Shown piece by piece: positions 13,131 through 25,942 of a DNA stretch of 64,000 nucleotides. How positions within the stretch are numbered: position 1 is the first letter of the stretch; each line of letters begins with the position of its first letter. A model generated the notes under the pieces. That model saw only the letters and a list, made by a program, of their open reading frames with translations. It was not told the DNA's origin and made no database searches. The stretch lies in the NCBI RefSeq assembly GCF_008831285.2, contig NC_045139.1, positions 35,499,706 to 35,563,705 of the forward strand, in the 5' to 3' direction. This DNA is from Nymphaea colorata. Its lineage: Eukaryota; Streptophyta; Magnoliopsida; Nymphaeales; Nymphaeaceae. The translations under genes were made by a program, and so were the position numbers.

Positions 13131-13782
13131 ACACCAAAGATCTAAACTAATAAAATTTTAAAACAATAAAAACTGTAATGCACATATTTTGATTGATAAA
13201 TGATTTTCCAATTTGAACGATGATAAACTGTCAACTCCTTTCAAGGAAAGAGACGTACAAGAAAGAGCATATGCACAACAAAAGGTGGGAGTAGAAGGTG
13301 CTTTTATTTAGCGACAGGCTGTGTAGCTTGGCATGTATCATAATGGCTGCTTGCGACCACAAAGTTGACATACAAATCCTTTTGAGGTATCAATGCAATT
13401 ATTCTATTCCCATTAAGGATGCTTAGCTTCTTTAGGAATGTCATGTGCCTCTCATACAAGAAGGCCAAATGATGGCATAGGATAGCATGTGATGTATATA
13501 TGGAAAGAACCCTAATTTATATGCACGAAAAAGATTGTAATTTAACTTTTTTTTTTTTGACATGAAAAAACTCCACGTAGCTAGTAGTGGCAAAGTCAGG
13601 ATTTTTTGGCGGACAGACACATAGCTATGTAATTTTTTGAGTAACCACATTGTGATTTTGAGCTCATCGCCACATCAGGCCCCATGTATCTCTATCACTA
13701 CTGGACAAAGAGACTTTATTAGTTGCCCATTAGTGTAAAACCTTGAGGCTAGTACCTTTCTCCCTAGGACTATGTCAGTTCC

Positions 13783-14199
13783 TAAAGATGTCAATGTATC
13801 CGACTTGGATTTGATATCTGACCGAACCATTCCAAAAAAATCGTATATGAAAAAATAAAAATTTAATATCTGATTAAGAAATCAGATCGAATTCAAATTT
13901 ACGAAATGACAACTGATTGGATTTGCATTCAGTCAGACTCGGATTGGATTTATTTTGAAACTAATATCACACATTTAATGCCCTTATATTTTGAAAATTG
14001 ATCAAATTCAGTTCAAAATTTGGATTCGGATATGAATGTAAAAATCGGTTCTAGATCGAATTCGGATTGTGAAATCAGATTTTGGATTTGAACTCAAATA
14101 ATTTGTATTTGAACCTAAATCCAAATCCAATGAATATAAAAAAAAAATAGATATGGTTAAGAGTATATTCGATTTGAATTAGATCCGTTGACATCCGTA
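13783..14199 (+). mobile_element. GGATGTCAA-ended dispersed repeat, copy 1
   Basis: One of five copies in this window. It starts TAAAGATGTCAATG and ends CCGTTGACATCCGTA, so the ends are inverted repeats. The interior shares with the other copies words such as CCGAACCATTC, ATCAGATTAAGAAA-like and long runs of ATTCGGATT/ATTCAAATT variants. It has no coding capacity. The length and ends suggest a miniature DNA transposon, perhaps Mutator-like (see copy 4 for the target duplication). Confidence 0.6.
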
Positions 14200-15412
14200 T
14201 CTGCTACAACTTGCACAAGAGGATGTTATGAATAAAAAAAAAATGATTTGTGTGCCAAAAGAATTTAACTAGTGTTGAATGGAGAATACCCGTCCACTTA
14301 GCTCAGGAGCATGTCACAACTCACATATAATGAAAAACTCGAATGCCTTAATTGGCATCAAATTGTATGTGACACAAATTTGTTTGATAGCCCGAAATCT
14401 CAGGTCCGAGGCTGATCTAAAATCCATGCTACTAAGATAGAAGTGGGGGATTTCAATGGTATGAATCTCATATCCACATTGCACATAAAAATGACCATGG
14501 AAATGATGTCCAAGAAAGTAGGGAGGGAGGTTGAATTTCAGATCCACGGGATATGAGATCCTCAATAATTGAAGGTCTTCATAAATGTCAAATATGTGGC
14601 TAGCAAACACACCTTTAGATCAGAAACTTCAACTAAAAAACTCTTGGCACGTAACTCCTTTTGTTCATTCTTTTGTCTTCAAGTCGAACAAGGAACCAGG
14701 TGCTAATTGGTACCTAATTGTGGCAGTAAAATGTAAATACTTTGTATTGAGCTGTTTCTATACAAATACGTGAAATTGTGCAGGTAAAGCAGTATCAAAT
14801 AGGTAGTAGGGCAGAGTGGGGTCCTGGTAGTGACTCAGTTTTTCAGTGTGGGGCCCACATAGAGTAGTTGCAGGAGAGAATTAGCGAGAGGTAAAGGACA
14901 TTTTTGGTCCACGGATTCCTTTTTTTTTTTTTTCAGAGCAGCTACAAGATTGGATAATTCAAAGTTTGTAACAAAAAAAAAAATCAAGAAAAGTTGAAAA
15001 ACTCCGTAGAGGATGAATTAGAGACTTGTGAAATTATTTCATAAGGATTCTGGATATAAATAAAAAGAAGATTTATTAGGGTCAATCTGGCCTAAAATAG
15101 GTAATGATCAAAATACCTTATTAAAATAAGAAAAACTTTTTAAAAGGGTAAAAAAGAATTATAAAAAAGTCTAAATGCCAACTTATTTTATAAAAAAGTT
15201 GGAAAATACGTCTACACACGTTTTTGGTGCATATTTGTTGTGTGCATGCAACTCAATCTCGTGAAATTTGACTCAGACTCTGGTTTTTATCTATACTTCT
15301 CGTTCCATTTTGACCACTGCCTCGTTGTTTGTTTTTCTATCAACCATTGATTCAAGCGGGTGCACCAACATCTTTCGGGGTGACACTAGGGGCGAAGCTA
15401 GGAATTTTTTGT

Positions 15413-15540
15413 TGTTGAGGTTGAACTATAGTTTCAAAATTTTAACATGGGTCAAAATAAAATTTTGTAATTTATATATATATATATTTTGAAGTTTTTA
15501 AAATCCCAGGGATGCCAAAGCCCCTGCACCTGGGTGGCAC
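15413..15540. mobile_element. possible degenerate hAT-like miniature element
   Basis: Begins TAGGGGCGAAGCTAGG, the same type of end as the better-preserved elements at 18040, 37252 and 60697. It has an AT-rich middle with a TA run and ends near AAGCCCCTG. The target duplication is not clean (GGGTGACAC against GGGTGGCAC a few bases further out). The left end is convincing; the right end is tentative. Confidence 0.4.
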
Positions 15541-17508
15541 CTGGTGAAGCACTAATTTGTGACAGGGTCTTTAAAATATAAAGTGACCTTAAAGTTAAGA
15601 ATAAATTGTTAATTAAATTGTTAATTAATTAATTGCAATTGTTTCCCAATGAAATAAACCGTTACCCAACCATTAGCTAAAAATAAGGCACATCGTGACC
15701 ATTTCCTTGCAACTAAAAATAAACTATTACCTAATCTCTATTACAGGAAAGCATACAAAGCAACTATTTGCATCAGAGGCTGAAATTTTGTTGGCTACAA
15801 TCACACTTTTATTGTTTAAATATTTTTATTTTCCACATTTACCTTAAACATCTGTGATGCATTTTCTTTCTGTTTTTTTTTTCTTCAATTTTTTCAAAAC
15901 TCTCTGTTCATTTTCCTTGTTCTGTCTCTGTTTTCACTAACTGCCCCCGCGTAATTTGCACAGTCTTTTCATCCTTATAACAGTTACGCCTTCTCGCTCT
16001 CCCTTCGGGTACGCAGTTACTGTTTTGGTGACTGCTATCCCTTTCCCTTGATCTCTGTAGCTGTTTTGGTAAATCCAGTTTGAATTGGTAAATCCAGTTT
16101 GAAGAAAAGAAGAACAGAAAAAGTTTTACAGTAGTCGATCTCAAGCCTTCTCTTCCAGGTTGGTATTCTTTGTTTTTCAATATATTTTTATTTGATCACT
16201 TAATTTAATGTCCAGAGCTGAATACATATAGATATATTTTCAGCTTTGGACATTAAATTTTGGAATTCTGCTGTATCCTTCATATGTTTAGGCGGCATTG
16301 AATTTCTATAAGCAGGAACAGCATTGAGATTCAGATCAGATGGAGAAAGATAGCATGAATTGATGAGAATGGAGATTCAAATCAGAATCAAATGGCACCA
16401 GGCAAACGTAGTACTTTATACGAATTTATAAGAGAATAATTACCACAGAAGAAATTGCAGCAACAACTGACGCACATCATTGCCCAGCTAGCTTTTTCAA
16501 TTAGCTGTGTTAGAGCTGCGTTGCTGTTCACCAAATAGAACGCTGATCAGCCTCCTGGGATCCTGAAAGCGCATCCCTTTGAGTTCCTTCTCCTTCTCGC
16601 GTATCCTACCAACATTCGTTTGTCATACAAGTAAGTCAGATCCCACATCTTCAGAACTTGGTTTTCTTGTAATGGTGCTTCATGCTGAATTAAAAAATCA
16701 ACAATTAATATGCTGCAAATAATTTTCATGCAACCTTTTGTACATGCAATTAAGCTAAATGCAATTTCCTTAGAGAAAATGAAAATCACGTCAACATTTT
16801 AACCATTTGGCCGTGTCGAACACGGGAGATCTAGAGATCCTTGGAGAGAAAGGAAGACAATTTTTTTTTTCACGCGACTGCGGACGCCGGATCATTTATC
16901 AGCGGTCATATTAATACTTTTTATTTGTTCGAATTTAACCTATCTTTCTTAATTTATACATTGCATGTGGAAAGGAAAATTGGAGACTGTGGTGCATTGA
17001 GAATTTGTTATATTTTTTCATGGTTCCTGCTTCTAATGAATGTCTCCTTCTTCAAATGGTGGAATTGGCTTCTCAGGGTAAGACTACAAACTGGAAGGAA
17101 GGTTCATGTGATTCCAAGGGATCGGATTTGGGTTTCCAAACTCCATTGCAGGTTTGAAGGAATTCTGAGTCTTTTTCAAGCATTATTCTGCTGGTGCTTC
17201 TTTCCCTATGATTCCTGATCTATGATATCATTGCTTTTAGGCCCTTCCAGCTGAAGGATCACCTCCATGAGGTCCATGCAAATAGGTTTTGCGCATAACA
17301 TTTTAAACTGTAAAAATATTCTCGTTTTCTCACAAGATTTGAGAAACGGTTAGAATTTTGTAGATGTGAAAGCTTTACTCACATACATTTGTCATAGAAA
17401 TAAACATGTAGTTTTTTTGTTCCATAAGCCCTTCTGTGTTATTTAGTTCTGAATTTTCGGATTGTTCCTATATATCACTAGCTAGCCAATATAATAAGGC
17501 TTTTCTCT

Positions 17509-17704
17509 CATGATTTTCTTTGTGCATGGTTCCATATTCTGGTGCTGTAGACGTAGAGGAACACTAAAAAAAAACATGGATTCACCAATGCATGGGATGC
17601 TGGCCGTCATGCTTTTCTTTGTTTATGGTTCCATATACTGGTGCTCTAGATGTAGAGGAACACTAAACAAAACATGGATTCACCAATGCGTGGGATTCTG
17701 GCCA
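17509..17704. repeat. tandem duplication, period 99 bp
   Basis: Two head-to-tail copies, beginning CATGATTTTCTTTG at 17509 and CATGCTTTTCTTTG at 17608. Both contain ATGGTTCCATAT, GTAGAGGAACACTAAA and ACATGGATTCACCAATGC. The following 130 bases keep related words (TTCACCAACGCGTGG), so the whole block may be the edge of a larger transposon. Confidence 0.85.
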
Positions 17705-18039
17705 TCAGTGAAAGTAGCTTTTTACGACGTCATGATCAGAGATGTCGATGAAGATAGACTTTCACTAACGTCCAAAGAACGATGTTGATGAAAATAGGCC
17801 TTCACCAACGCGTGGCAAATGCATGTTGGTGAAACCATGTTTTGATCGAAAAAGCAATGATTTCATTGACATGTACTGCATCGATGTAGGTGTTTTCGGA
17901 TGAAATATTACCTATGCAGTGATGATACTTGGTGGTTAAACACTATTGCGGTGAAGATATTGTAGGGGAGGTTATGCGGAAAAATAGCCCTTTGGATGTC
18001 GTGTTTGTACACTTTGTCTGTTTAGTATGCACTTCTAGC

Positions 18040-18203
18040 CAGGGGCGAAGCCAAGGTAGGGCCCATAAAAAATGTCACTTGTTTGTAGGGCCCATAAAAA
18101 ATGTCACTTGTTTTATATACAAATTTTGAAAAATGATATTTCAACTCTAATCAAAATTTAGAAACTTTAATTTGGCATGAAAATTTTCTGGCTCCACCCC
18201 TAC
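18040..18203. mobile_element. hAT-like miniature element (164 bp)
   Basis: Inverted ends CAGGGGCGAAGCC and GGCTCCACCCCTA, flanked by a perfect 8-bp target duplication CTTCTAGC at 18032-18039 and 18204-18211. An 8-bp duplication with CAGGGGCG/TAGGGGTG ends fits the hAT superfamily. Inside are two tandem copies of a 29-bp unit (18056-18084, 18085-18113, containing GTAGGGCCCATAAAAAATG). No coding capacity. Confidence 0.8.
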
Positions 18204-18537
18204 TTCTAGCTAGTTGGGTTGGTGTAAGGCCCTGTTCAATACCTTCTCTACCTTTTTACTAATGCAAAGCAATAAGTTTTAGTTTCTATTGATCTAACAA
18301 ACTGTAGGAACTAAGCGCTAAATAAACAAGTTGCTAAAAAGGAGGCTGATGAATACATAAAAATAGTGTAATGACAAGAAAACGAAACATCTATCATTCA
18401 ACACAATTCCTATTCATTGCAACCACTGTTTTTATTTACGACACCATTAATCTATTCAATACACTTTTACCACTTTGTAACCGATTCACCATTTATGCAA
18501 CTTTACTATGTCTTAATTTGCTTGCCCCACCGACTCT

Positions 18538-20460
18538 CTAAATAGAATTTTTTTTTTTGGGGTAGGATAAAGGCTTGGTAAAACCATCTACAAGTTGGTC
18601 ATTGGTGTTGGGGTACTTGATTGTAATCGTTCCATTTGTTACTGCTTCACAAATGAAATGATGCTCAAGTTCCATATGCTTCATCGTTTCTTGTAGCACT
18701 GAACTCGTTGCCATAGAAACACAGTAGCTTTTGTTGTCAGAGAAAATTTCAGTTGATTGATGTTGAATATGCATATCTTCAAGGATTTACCTCATCTGAA
18801 TCACTCGACAAGATGCCACAGTTGAACCTACATACTTTGTGTCAAAAGATAAATGCTACAAAACTATGCTTGTGTGAACTCTAGGACACTACATCAGAAC
18901 TAAGAGTGGGGGGGGACAAACCCACTCATATTTTTCCAGAGGACATGCCCAATCATTATTAGAAAACCATTGACATGATACAACGGGTGACTGGCTTAAA
19001 CCAAACGCCAAATTTTGAGGTTACTTGGATGTAGCACAACATTCTTTTTGCAGTTTTCAAGATGATAAACAATTGATGTATGCATAAATTCATAAATGAA
19101 CACAGCTACAAACATAATAACATCATACAACATTGTGTATGTCTCAGATACATTAAGTTGCCCACCGTACGTCTAAAATATGTTTCAATTGCCTTGACTA
19201 TCTAATAATCAATTTTCAGTTTGTCTCCTACATGAGTAGGAGTTGCATTTATCTAAATTGGATTTCTTTGGTAATCCTTTTATATAGTTTTCTTGCGACA
19301 CAAATATTCTGTCGTTAGATTATTCGAAGATACAAAGAGACCCAAGTGAAACATTTCAAATTCTTTCATCATTTCATCTTGAACTGATTACACAATTTCT
19401 TTGAAGAAATAGTATATATGCAAACATTACAAGCAAAAGCTTGTTGTTTTCCATTTTGGTATATAATGTAGGCTACCTTTTTCTTTTATGAAAATATGCA
19501 TTTAATTGGCTACACCAAGCTTGAGGTGCTGCTTTAAGACCATATAAAACCTTATTCAGTTTATGTACTTTCTTTTCGTGCTCCGTAATGGCAAGACCTC
19601 AGGGTTGTTCAATGTAAGCAACTTTATCAAGTACCCATTTAAGAAAATTGATTTAACATCAAGTTGAAAACATTTGCTATCCTTTTATTTTTATCTGGCC
19701 ATAGGGGGATATGCTTCCAAAAGATCCGCTCATATTTTTGGACATTTAGCTTTCCTAGCATCTCAGATTTGAATTTTTATATTTGACTTGGTAAACTTAT
19801 TTTAGTATGATGGAACTCTTTCCAGGTGGTTAATCTATTAGCTCCAAGTATCATTTCTTCTCAATAGTGACAACCTTTCTCATAATCTATGAGTCAAGTC
19901 ACGATAAGGGCAACCACATACATACATGTATATTCTAATGAGCGTACCTTTCTGTAGGATGTGCCTTTATTATATGCCCATTGAATCTTACATTTTTTGT
20001 TGTTCGAAGAATGCATCGAGGCAGACGAGAGCTGACCGTCATGATGCTCTGATCTTTGTTGCCTTGAAGAAATACATCTTCATCAAATATTTAATGTTTA
20101 ACTTTTTCTTTACTTAATTTCCAATTGTTATTTTCATCAGAAACTACATAACAACGAATACTTTGACTTCTTTAAATTGTGACTATGGCAACAAATCTTT
20201 AGATTCGTCATTGTAATAAACAAAAAAGCATTTTTCACTTTTCTTATCTGATAGCATTGTTGTGAATTTTTATTTTTATACTTCAAAATTCATGTTGTTC
20301 TCAACTAAAAACCGGGCATCAATGGATGTGATAGATTTATTGCGTTGGAGTTAGCAGCAATTTGTTTTATACTTCATCGTCAAGGAACAGGATGTATAAA
20401 TTTTTCTCATATTTCGTAGAACATGGTAATGCTTTGGTTTCCTCTGGCCAAATTGTTGAT
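18538..20460 (-). pseudogene. decayed Ty1/copia pol relic (reverse transcriptase and RNase H)
   Basis: On the minus strand three collinear remnants are legible. Near 19600 is an FLNG-like reverse transcriptase block; near 19520-19560 is a KVLYGLK-like block; at about 18550-18760 is an RNase H tail (FSDNKSYCVSMA, then TNDQLVDGFTKPLS). Around 19340-19370 an EFEMFHLGL segment matches the region after the reverse transcriptase catalytic site. Stops and frameshifts interrupt everything, and no long terminal repeats were found. This is an old, inactive copy; limits are approximate. Confidence 0.75.
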
Positions 20461-20584
20461 GCCTATGCGTTCTTTACTTCATAATCCAATTTAGAATACA
20501 TGAATTCATAATTTTTGAGCTACCAACTTCTCTTATTTCATGACCTCAATCCTAAATATGTGTATTTTTGTTATGTTGAAGGAA

Positions 20585-23500
20585 ATGGAAGGAGATTCAG
20601 CACGATTTACCCAATTCTCCAAATCATCTTCATTCTTAGCTTCAAAGCAGGTCCATGCAGTTTCTATCAGCATGCCTTCGTCACCATTGGGATTGAACCC
20701 AGAGAATGACAAGAGAATGTCCAATGTCAGTGTTAACCATGACAACTCTTCTACCAACTTCGCAGCAGGGCCGCCTACTTCTTCTCGTAATGCTTCTCCA
20801 AGGCTGCCCACGCAGGCAAAATCGTATTCTGTTCACATGCAGGCAGATACTCTAAATGCAGACCGGCTGCAGCTTTCTGATCAACCGAGCTCTTGTCTGA
20901 TAGATTCACAAAGAGATAAGAGGACCATGAAGTCCTTTAAGTCCTTCAAGACCTTTTCCGGCAGGCTTGAGAGGCAGATAACGATGTTGCGAGGCAAACC
21001 AGTTGAAGAGATAAAAAGCAGTGATGGCCCGCCACCACAAGAAGTTGAGGTTCTGCCAGTGGATCGATATTTTGATGCTTTAGATGGGCCTGAGCTAGAT
21101 AGACTTAAGGTATGATCTGACAGCAAAATATTCGGACTTCTTTTTCTCTTTCTCACGATGAAAAAAACAAATGATTTCGCTTTCTTGGTGCAACTCACTC
21201 TGCTCTTCTGTTCATATGAACATGCCTAGAAGGACACTGATGCCTCTATTGATCAGCATAATTTTTACCACATCAAGAAAGTTAACATGGACTATTGTGA
21301 AGCTAATCTTTTGTCTAAACCCAAAAGAATGACTTTGGGCTTTCTTTTTCAGAATGATGGATTGTTAGCCTCTTGCTTATCCAAAAATAATGCCTCTGAA
21401 GTAAACCAAAGTTGGTTTAATCCCAAACATTTAATTGTTGATAAAGCGGAAGAAAAACTAAATGTGGCCTTTAGAACTTTGCTTGGAAGGATGATTTATG
21501 ATGCATGATGTAGATGCACCCCAATAATTCATAAACGGAAAGTATATATATATATATATATAATTCAATACTGGAGTATTATAAGTGTTAAAAACAAATA
21601 ACCGATCCTGAAAAAGTTACTACAGGGGCATTAGCTACAGTTTATGGTGCTGCAATTGCTTATATAGTACTAAAGTTTAAATTTTTTTTGCCCGCAGGGG
21701 CAATCCGGCGTCCGGTAGATTAGAATTTCTCTATAGATATGCATTCAGTCGCGTGGGAAGAAAAGGCGAAAGAAACTTCGGGTATGAAACTGATTTGGTT
21801 TCTTGCTTTCACAGGACGCTGAAGAATTAATCCTTCCTGAAGATCAGGAGTGGCCTTTCCTTCTCAGGTTCCCAATATCTTCCTTTGGCATATGTCTTGG
21901 CCTAAGTAGTCAAGCTATCCTCTGGAAAACGCTATCATCTGCTCCATCATTAACGTTTCTACATGTAAGCCCAATCGTAAACCTGGTTCTCTGGTTTGCC
22001 TCTATTGCGATTGTTGCAATTATCTCCACCATCTACACTCTGAAAATCATTTTCTACTTTGAAGCTGTTCGTCGCGAGTACTATCACCCAATTCGTATAA
22101 ATTTCTTCTTTGCGCCATGGATCGCATGCTTGTTCTTAGTAATGGGATTACCTCCATTGCTGGTGAAAACCGTGCCTCCCATGGCCTGGTACTTCTTGAT
22201 GGCTCCGATTTTCTGTCTTGAACTCAACATATATGGGCAGTGGATGTCCGGAGGACGCAGACTGTCCAAAGTTGCTAATCCATCGAATCATCTCTCTATA
22301 GTCGGAAATTTTGTCGGTGCTTTGCTGGGGGCTACCATGGGTCTGAAAGAAGGGCCTCTGTTTTTCTTCGCCATTGGTTTTGCTCACTATGCAGTGCTAT
22401 TTGTTACACTGTACCAGAGGTTGCCAACCAACGAGAAATTACCCAAAGAGCTCCATCCGGTATTCTTTTTGTTTGTTGCAGCTCCAAGTGTTGCTTCCAT
22501 GGCGTGGGCTCGGATCAATGGCAGTTTCGATAACGTCTCAAGGATCATATATTTTATTGCGTTGTTTCTCTACATGTCTCTGGTAAAATCTCTTCACAGA
22601 TAAATTGACTTTAGTACAGTTTCTTGAAGAATGGTCATGCTGTAGGATTTGGAAGATTGCCCACCTCTTGGGTCAAGAGTTATTGGCAGGTCTCTTAAAT
22701 GGACCATCATGACGTCCACAAAAGAGCACTGGTTTTGCTATGGACTCATTGGATCCCAAGTGAATTACCCTTGGGATTCATGAATCCTCATAGCCTAAAT
22801 TCAAAGCCATGTGCTATGTTCCCAAATCTGGCCTCTGGTGGTGCTTTTCAAATTTAACATCCCAGTAAAACCTGTTTGTTGCATGTGCAGGCAGTCCGGA
22901 TTAACTTTTTTCGCGGATTCAGGTATTTTTTTTTTATTTTGACATTTCAGTATTATGGTTTACTTCACATGCTTATGCACAACTTTTTGAGCATAATGCC
23001 TCCTAAAAGTCATGATGTACTTTACTACTGGTTGCAGTTAAAGATCTAGATTCTAAATTAGTACAACAGATGTTTAAAAACTCCCAGAGTTGAGTAGGGT
23101 TCTTGGTGGAAGTGAATTTCTACTAATTTGCAGTAACCATGCTAAACCTGATTGTGAGCCAAGTCAATCACATGTAGAACTAATCTATATACGTACGTCC
23201 CACAAATAGTTGCAGGTTTTCAGTTTACTCTGTACATGTACGGTGTTCATCGTTTTTCCTGTTCACTTACAACACCGCTTCAGATCAAAATATTAACATG
23301 ATGAAGAAATTTTAACTTTTACCCTCAACTTTCAGTTGGACATAAGCTATCTTTTTTCTCTCTCCAGTATGAGCAGAAAACATGTCGAACACATTACATG
23401 CGTCTTTCTTCTTTGCTTTTTGAGAAAACTGCGCCAAGCAACGCATACGTTCAGGTTAGGAAATAACTTGCAACTATGACATTTGCAGGATTTGATATGG

Positions 23501-24072
23501 TCTTATTGAAACAAATCCTAATTAACATAGATATATACGTATAGTCACACAAACACACACACACATATATGGAGGCAGTCAAAATACATAGCTGACCAGA
23601 GTGGATGCCTTTTCAGGCCATTTCCGACAATCGAACAACGAGTAGATGAAGTTGGTCAATGGATTATGTTTGGGCATGCTCTTTCTGGCTCTGAAATCCT
23701 GACGTCCACGCAATCAATTGGGTTTCACTCTCTGATACCAGATATTCATGGTGCAGGTTCTCCTTAGCATGGTGGGCTTACACATTTCCGATGACTGGCG
23801 CTTCAATTGCGACAATTAAGTACACAAATGAAGCTCCGCATGCCGTCAATTTGGCTCTGTCTATTGCTCTATCCTGCATTTCTTCTGTCACAGTAACGAG
23901 TTTACTGATCACAACGGTCATCCATGCCTTTGTCCTTCGTGATCTCTTCCCAAATGACATAGCCATTGCCATTACGAAAAAGAAAGCAAAGATTGTCAAG
24001 AAGAACTCGCATATTATGAAGCTGTCACCCTTAGACATCCCCCTCAGAGAAGTCACTGTATCCAATCAATGA
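20585..24072 (+). CDS. SLAH3: S-type (slow) anion channel, SLAH2/SLAH3 type (4 exons)
   Basis: Plasma-membrane channel of the SLAC1 family (bacterial TehA fold), which passes nitrate/chloride and is opened by phosphorylation. Exons are 20585-21109, 21815-22582, 22891-22922 and 23757-24072, with GT-AG introns and all joins in frame, giving 546 residues. Residues 1-175 are a soluble tail with a basic segment (SFKTFSGRLERQ, 120-131) and VLPVDRYFDALDGPELDRLK, both conserved in SLAH2/3. Exon 2 starts the ten-helix domain (WPFLLRFPISSFGICLG; REYYHPIRINFFFAP; IYGQWMSGG; GNFVGALLGA; LHPVFFLFVAAPSVASMAW). Exon 3 is a 32-base microexon (AVRINFFRGF). Exon 4 contains AWWAYTFPMTGASIATI and HAFVLRDLFPNDIAIAI. 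SLAH2 versus SLAH3 cannot be decided here. The tail is shorter than in Arabidopsis SLAH3, so an extra upstream coding exon is possible. Confidence 0.93.
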
Positions 24073-24606
24073 GCATTGTCCAGAAACTCAACGAATGTTG
24101 AAAAGTTTCCACTCTAGAGCAAAAACTGCTGAATATGAAACCTTTTCTGTTGCTTTATGCAAACCCAAATAGTACTTTCATTTCAAATGGCACAGTTTTG
24201 TAGTCCTAATTCTGTGCTTAATGGGCATGGCAACTAAATCTAGTCATTTTGCGGAGACGAGGATCATCTGCTGTAAAATATAAACGGTGAAATGATTGCT
24301 TAAAAATGAATTCTTCTATCAGCAAGTTCCAAACTTGATCAGCTGACTTGGAGGTCTGAAGATTATTATGTATCATTCCTCTTTTTATGTTAATGTATAT
24401 GTCATGTGAATGCACGTACGACCCATGGAGTTTGGACCTTAAAAGCAATTTTTATTGTCCTCTCTTGCAGAATTATATATTTTTGGTACATCAACTTGCC
24501 TAAATCATTTATGTATTTAGACTGTGTTTTGCATCACTATGAGTCTATGACTTAATGTATCAGAATATGATCTTCCGAGTCAGTAAGAGCTCTTGGATTT
24601 TTTAAT

Positions 24607-24784
24607 TATAATGACCCAGCTCACTCCCACATCGGACTTGGGTTCCTGGTAACCCACTTCCTAGCAGCTTCGGTTCTGGTCTGAAAAAGACTAACAACCA
24701 AGATAACTAACAGTTGAACAACCCCTTTATGTCCCCCAAGATTTTGACAATCTTATATACAAGACTACATTTGTGGGTGTTACA
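24607..24784 (+). mobile_element. possible solo LTR of a miniature retrotransposon (178 bp)
   Basis: Contains CACTCCCACATCGGACTTGG near the start, a word common at the start of small plant LTRs, and ends GGGTGTTACA. It is flanked by TTAAT on both sides (24602-24606 and 24785-24789), the 5-bp duplication expected for retrotransposon insertion. The first bases read TATAATGACCC rather than TG, so the start may be mutated. No second LTR or internal domain is present. Confidence 0.45.
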
Positions 24785-25791
24785 TTAATACACGAGAGTT
24801 GTGGAGAGTTGTGGAGCAAGTAGGGCCTTGGACTGAGAAACTTACATTCTACCTCACCTTTCTTTGGATCACCTGTCAATTCCTTCTTATACATTTTGAT
24901 AACACTAAATGGAAAGCACCAATTTTTAGGGGTCAGTCAAACTTTACTCTGTATGAAATAGTTTTTAACTGCATGATTGATTGTGAAGAAAGTTGTGCCT
25001 TCATGATGACTAATTGATCTAATTTTTGGAGGGCTTATCAGGAAAATGACAAGTTTTTATATGTAAAATTTCATATGAAATCTATTTACCGTTTAAGAGA
25101 TTATAGAGTCTTTTGTTTGGATTGAGATTAATGCACAAATGCATGGTAATCCTCATAAATATTTTATGTTTTCTGGATTAATTTTCAACGTTCAGAATCC
25201 TATCAGTTTGAGAAAATATCCTGTCTTTTGATTGAGATAATATTGTAAAGAAATGTGTTCCAAGGCTTCTTCTTTAGCATTTTGGCAAAAGTTATCATAA
25301 AGAGGGAAAATGGTCCCAAGTTGGATTGGAATCTGACTGGGTGGGATAAGGTTATAATAATTACCATGAAACGCGAATCAGCAAAGGATCCGAATGGACC
25401 CAGTTCCACAAAAGGATAAAAATCATAAGGATGGGTAAAGAAAAAACATGCGAAGATCCAAATGGATCCCAAATGTCGTATGTTTGAGCCATTCAAATTT
25501 GATAAAGAACCGAATTATAGGAAACTCGATGACCAGCCTCACTGTTGAGCTCATTTTGATGGTCTCACTATATGACATCCTAATGGAAAGACCGCCTCAA
25601 TAGGAACAATAGATGTGGGTGCAAAAGTTCACAGTCATTGAGAACAGAAATGGACAATGAAGTACCTGACCTCCAGCCACCCATCAGATAGTGGATGTTG
25701 GGTTTTAAAACAAAAGATTTTGACAAGAGTAGGTGAAAAGGGCTGTAATACACAGCAAAAGACCTCAATTTTTTGGTACTCTTGAACTTTA

Positions 25792-25942
25792 GGGGTCATT
25801 CAGCAGCAGCCACATTATGTGAGTTTCCTATGAATCTTTGGGGCAGATTCATTGAACATTAAAATAATGTTCCATGATTTTGATATCATCTTTGGGCAGA
25901 TTCATAATATACTCCAGAATATTCATGTTGCCAAACGACCCC
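25792..25942. mobile_element. Tourist-like (PIF/Harbinger) miniature element (151 bp)
   Basis: The left end GGGGTCATTCAGCAGCA and the right end (reverse complement GGGGTCGTTTGGCAACA) match at about 13 of 17 positions. The element is flanked by TTA on both sides (25789-25791, 25943-25945). A 3-bp TTA duplication with GG-rich ends containing GTTTGG fits Tourist elements. It is AT-rich inside and has no coding capacity. Confidence 0.75.

Larger units (their letters stand above)
12600..15880. other. gene-free stretch upstream of HWS with repeats
   Basis: AT-rich DNA with no recognisable coding exon. It contains a local tandem duplication (about 12929-13130), one member of the GGATGTCAA-ended repeat family (13783-14199), and a degenerate hAT-like fragment (about 15413-15540). 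The remaining reading frames are short and match nothing recognisable. Confidence 0.6.
15881..20584 (+). other. region upstream of the SLAH channel: possible leader exon and repeats
   Basis: About 15950-16158 is pyrimidine-rich, contains no repeat signature and ends TCTTCCAG followed by GTTGGTATT. It could be a non-coding first exon spliced to the acceptor at 20580-20581, four bases before the channel's start codon. If so, its 4.4-kb intron contains the 99-bp tandem repeat, the hAT-like element and the copia relic listed here. This is inference; no upstream coding exon was recognised. Confidence 0.35.
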
